Shown one piece after another: positions 60,816 through 64,000 of a stretch of DNA of 64,000 nucleotides. The notes beneath the pieces were generated by a model. The model ran no database searches. It had not been told where the DNA came from and saw only the letters and a program-made list of their open reading frames with translations. The DNA is from Thelephora terrestris (Eukaryota > Basidiomycota > Agaricomycetes > Thelephorales > Thelephoraceae), in contig WIUZ02000013.1 of the NCBI GenBank assembly GCA_015956445.1, forward strand, positions 744,001 to 808,000, in the 5' to 3' direction. Position 1 is the first letter of the stretch, and each line of letters begins with the position of its first letter. Made by a program: the position numbers and the translations under genes.

Positions 60816-62831
60816 ATGAACAACGTCTGTCTCACAGGTCAGGTCGCTGTGCTGTTCAGACGACTCGTACATGTCGTCTCGACTGTTTCTGCCGTCCAGC
60901 AGTACCACTTTCACAAGCGAAACCGCTCCACACCGGAGCATACATCGTCACAGCCGACCATCGAGTGTCAAGGTCTCCCACTAGGACAAACCCTCCTCAG
61001 CCCCGACCGGTCCTCTACGATACCGCGGGTTCTCGCAGAGCAATGGGACAGACTTAAGGGCAGAGGATTTTGGGACTCTTGGAGATCTAGCCTGATGGCG
61101 GCCAGGGAACCACGACAGGGGCATAACTTTGGCGTTGGTGCGTGCCTCTCTCACGTCCAGTCACTCGCCTTACTTACCATACCTTAGGTCCACTCGCATT
61201 TCTTCCATGGTTCAGGCCAACGAGACCGCACTCAACCCATTCTGACCCCCTTTCCGATCAAACTTTTTCGCACCCTACTTTAACTTCCGAACCTCAGCCG
61301 TCGGGTCCGGAGTCCGACTCCCCTACACCTCGGTGGGAGCGAAAACCAAATGACGATACTATCAAGAGGCTGATGCTTAGTCCTACCCTCTTCGACCCGA
61401 TGCGTAGGCCGCGGTATCCCATCGTTCTATGTCATGGTGGGGACTCTGCCCTTGATATATGACAGAACGTTCTCTGAATCGAGAATTCCAGGGCTGTACG
61501 GATTCGACGTTCGTGGACCGGCATCTTTCCCACCGCTGCAACAGCATTACTGGCACAACATCCTCAACATCCTTCGTAGAAAGGTTGGCGCGGAGGTAAT
61601 CGTGACTGCAGTACCCTCGTGAGTTGACAGATCCGGATTACAGTTTCAGTTACTGACTATGATATCCAGCACCGGTTCCATCGCGTCAAGAGCTGAGGCT
61701 CTCCATAATTTCCTCCAGAGCAAGGCAATCGCGCGGGGGGTGAACTTCATCGGTCATTCGATGGGAGGACTCGACTGCCGATGCCTCATTTCCCATTTTA
61801 ACCCCACTGATTACGTTCCGCTGTCGTTGACTACTGTTGGGACTCCGCATCGGGGCAGTCCGTTTATGGATTGGTGCCAGGACAACATTGGACTCGGGAA
61901 AATGGAACCAGGCTCTGCGGCAGAACGCGAAGTCGCTAATAAGTTGAGGGCCATGGAGAATGCAGCAGAAGCCGAAAGGGCAAAGGAAGACGGTCCCAAG
62001 TCATCCAAGTCATCCATGCTCTCCTTTTCATCACTTCCCTCCTCTTTTACCACATACCTCCTCTCCATGCTGGACTCCCCTGCCTACGCCAACCTCACGA
62101 CAAAGTATCTCACGGAGGTGTTCAACCCCGCGACTCCAGATAACCCCAGGGTCAAATACTTCAGCATCGCGGGTCGCTGCGATGGGGTAAGCATTTGGCA
62201 TCCGCTTTGGTTGCCTAAGCTCGTTCTAGACGGGTACGAGCTGAAGCTACGGAAGCAATCGAATTCCTCGTCACCGCGTGATCCTGATTCGCAATGGGGG
62301 AACGATTGCTTGGTTACCATCGAGAGCGCGAAGTGGGGCGAATTCTTGGGTGTTCTGGAGGAATGTGACCATTGGGCTATGCGGGGTGCATCTGTGCTTG
62401 ACCTAAATTATGACCTGTCGTCAGTCGCTGCCTCAATACCCTCCCTGACGATGAAACTCGGTGCAGGTAATGGAATGGATGGCGATTGGAGTCTACTGGA
62501 TTGGGGGAGATTCGTAAAGCTGTGGAGGACGGAGGAATCTAACCAGAGGATTTCGAATCGGGGGCTCTCCACTGAAGTCGTCGAGAGGGGGGGATCTTCT
62601 GTGGAAGATGCTAAGGAGAGGGATAGGGAGAATGCGCTCAAGACTTCTACGGATAACGTTTCGGCAATGGTGGACTGGATAGTCGATCAGGTACCTCTGT
62701 CTTCCAAGGAGAAAGGGAAGACGGGTGCTGCTGAGAAGGAGGAGTCGCGGAAGAGGGATATCGCAAGCAAGGAGGGGTTGGAAAGGTTGTATGTGGCACT
62801 CTCGAAGAAGCTGTATGATGAAGGGCTGTGA
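60816..62831 (+). CDS. Alpha/beta-hydrolase lipase (triacylglycerol lipase-like)
   Basis: Exons 60816-61137, 61188-61436, 61492-61618 and 61670-62831 give 619 aa. After a long N-terminal extension comes RYPIVLCHGLYGFDVRGP, the oxyanion strand of esterases, with the His-Gly split by an intron. HYWHNILNILRRKVGAEVIV follows, and then the nucleophile elbow FIGHSMGGLDCRCLIS. VGTPHRGSPFMDW and VTIESAKWGEFLG are also typical of fungal lipases of the PGAP1/YJR098c-like type; the catalytic His is probably in EECDHWAMRG. Compared with bacterial lipases there is an inserted Ser/Glu-rich segment (KEDGPKSSKSSMLSFSSLPS) and a charged C-terminal tail. No signal peptide. Mitochondrial targeting from the basic start (VLFRRLVHVV) is possible but unproved. 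Confidence 0.88.
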
Positions 62832-63112
62832 CCGGGCTCGTTGTTTCCCATTCCTGGCAGCTATCGATGCACGCACACCTGTATTGTTTCTTTTTCTTGT
62901 CTAACATCGGCCGCATCATGTAAATACACCACACATTATGTACGGTTGTTGCAACTTGGCATACAAGTCGACCTCGTCGCACACTCTGAGGTCTAGTTTG
63001 GATCTGGTGACTGATCAAAGGAAGTTCAGTGGAATTAAAACCTAGGTGAAACATCTGTAGATACACATTTCCATCCGCAAGCTGAACGAATGGGATTCCG
63101 GTCCGTAGCCTT

Positions 63113-64000
63113 CTAGAAGAGTAAATCATCAACACCAGAGGGTTTCGTGGTATTCGTGTTGTTCGCAGTGGGGTTGGAAGGTCCACACAGTCCGCCTCCC
63201 ATCATGGGCTGCCTGGCTTGATTCTGGTTCGTAGCTCCCCAAATTCCCGCAGCCGACTTCTCCTTCTCCAAATCCTTCATCGATTTGGCAGGGACAGGGT
63301 TCGTGTTCGGCTTGTTCGCCGTGGGCGACGCTCCGAGGGAAAGGTTCCACAAATCGTCAAAGTTCGCAGATGTAGCTGGTTTGCCAGAAGTTTGCGAGGT
63401 GGTGGTGGGTTTGATTCCTTGTTGCAGCGGAGGGGATGCAGGCGACATGATGGAGGCGCTTATATTATAGTTGGGAGCTGCGTAAGTCGGGGATGTGGTG
63501 CGAGAACCGGGGGACATGACGTTCATGCCAGGACCAAAGAAGTTGGGTTGCTGGACGGGCTGAACAGGCTGGATTGGTTGGAATTGCCGGGCAGGTTGGA
63601 GCGGAACGACGGGTTTCATTTGTTGAACGGGTTGGAAGGGCAAAGCAGGCTTTGGTGGCTGGGGAGCGGGGGCGGCGAAGCCTAAGCTAGTGGGGGGAGG
63701 CGCGGCTTGGAAATCGGTGAAATCGTCATCTTCAAAAGATACATTGGTCAAAGCTAGAACGAGATCACAAAGAAACCCATACCGTCAAGTGAGGCGGCGG
63801 GTTGTGCAGGTTGGGGAGGGGCCAGTCCCGGTGCACTGATCGGAGGAGAAACGGCAGACCCGCTACTGAAAGGATCGTCATCGGCATAGCCAAGTAGGTC
63901 AACCTCTTTGGCCGGTGGTTTTTCTGGAGCCTTTGAAGAGCTAAGGGAGGTTTTAGACAAGGTCGATTTGCCCTTTTGCTGGTTCGATGGGCGGGCGTCG
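63113..64000 (-). CDS. Epsin/ENTH-type clathrin adaptor, C-terminal part (cut by the window edge)
   Basis: Exons 63113-63729 and 63783 to beyond the window edge. Only the disordered C-terminal half is present: DLLGYADDDPFSSGSA, DDDFTDFQAAPPPTSLG, a Pro/Gln-rich stretch, FDDLWNLSLG, and the final GVDDLLF. Acidic DDF/DPF and FxDF peptides are AP-2 or adaptor-ear binding motifs and the terminal LLF-type peptide resembles a clathrin-box, which fits ENT3/ENT5 or epsin-like proteins. The ENTH domain itself would lie upstream, outside the window, so the family is inferred. Confidence 0.65.

Noticed and set aside
1-64000. Searched by eye for CRISPR-like spaced repeats, rRNA and tRNA genes
   Set aside because: No regularly spaced repeats, no rRNA-like blocks and no cloverleaf with a GGTTCGAAT-type arm outside coding sequence were seen; small RNAs cannot be excluded without a covariance search.
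1-64000. Searched for transposons, LTR pairs and virus-like elements
   Set aside because: No reverse transcriptase, integrase, transposase or capsid-like motif and no long terminal direct or inverted repeats were noticed; very old fragments in the intergenic gaps could be missed by eye.

Overview
The window looks like nuclear DNA of a filamentous basidiomycete, most likely an Agaricomycete. Genes sit on both strands and are split by many very short introns (mostly 45-65 nt, GT..AG, often with CTAAC/CTRAY-like branch sites). Several gene families typical of mushroom-forming fungi are present: degenerate BTB/POZ proteins, F-box proteins with a LTLHxx/SLTCKAMF signature, a DUF6593-type protein and stalked single-pass glycoproteins. 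Exon models were built by eye from reading-frame continuity, splice motifs and family resemblance; where I give exon lists, the phases were summed and agree unless stated otherwise.

Layout. 0-5.3 kb: a purine/cytosine permease (+) converging on a mitofusin Fzo1 gene (-). 5.8-8.2 kb: an 11-exon gene that seems to encode two BTB domains in tandem. 9.3-16.7 kb: three tandem paralogues of a membrane glycoprotein in spacious intergenic DNA. 17.6-22.2 kb: a protein kinase with a very long disordered tail. 24.5-28 kb: two F-box genes (-). 29.5-37.2 kb: four close, co-directed genes (TPR/OGT-like protein, coiled-coil protein of unknown function, Vnx1/CAX-type cation/H+ exchanger). 37.7-42.1 kb: DDB1 (-). 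42.5-45.3 kb: a decayed F-box copy and another F-box gene (+). 46.1-48.5 kb: a DUF6593-like gene (+) and a ricin-B/beta-trefoil-like gene (-). 49.2-54.1 kb: GGTase-I beta subunit, GH20 hexosaminidase and RNA polymerase III subunit Rpc9 (all -). 54.2-56.3 kb: CCR4-NOT subunit Not2 (+), divergent from Rpc9. 57.2-60.3 kb: poorly conserved accessory sequence with an F-box-like and a MIF4G-like gene (-). 60.8-62.8 kb: a GHSMGG lipase (+). 63.1 kb to the end: the 3' part of an epsin-like gene (-).

The window is therefore a mosaic of conserved housekeeping genes (Fzo1, DDB1, Cdc43-like, Rpc9, Not2, epsin, exchanger) and fast-evolving accessory islands (BTB, stalked glycoproteins, F-box, lectin, MIF4G-like). 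No genuine biosynthetic cluster, CRISPR array, rRNA, tRNA or intact transposon was recognised. The most interesting items are the tandem double-BTB protein, the three-copy glycoprotein array with a candidate exon-to-intron conversion in its most diverged copy, and the F-box family caught at different stages of decay.
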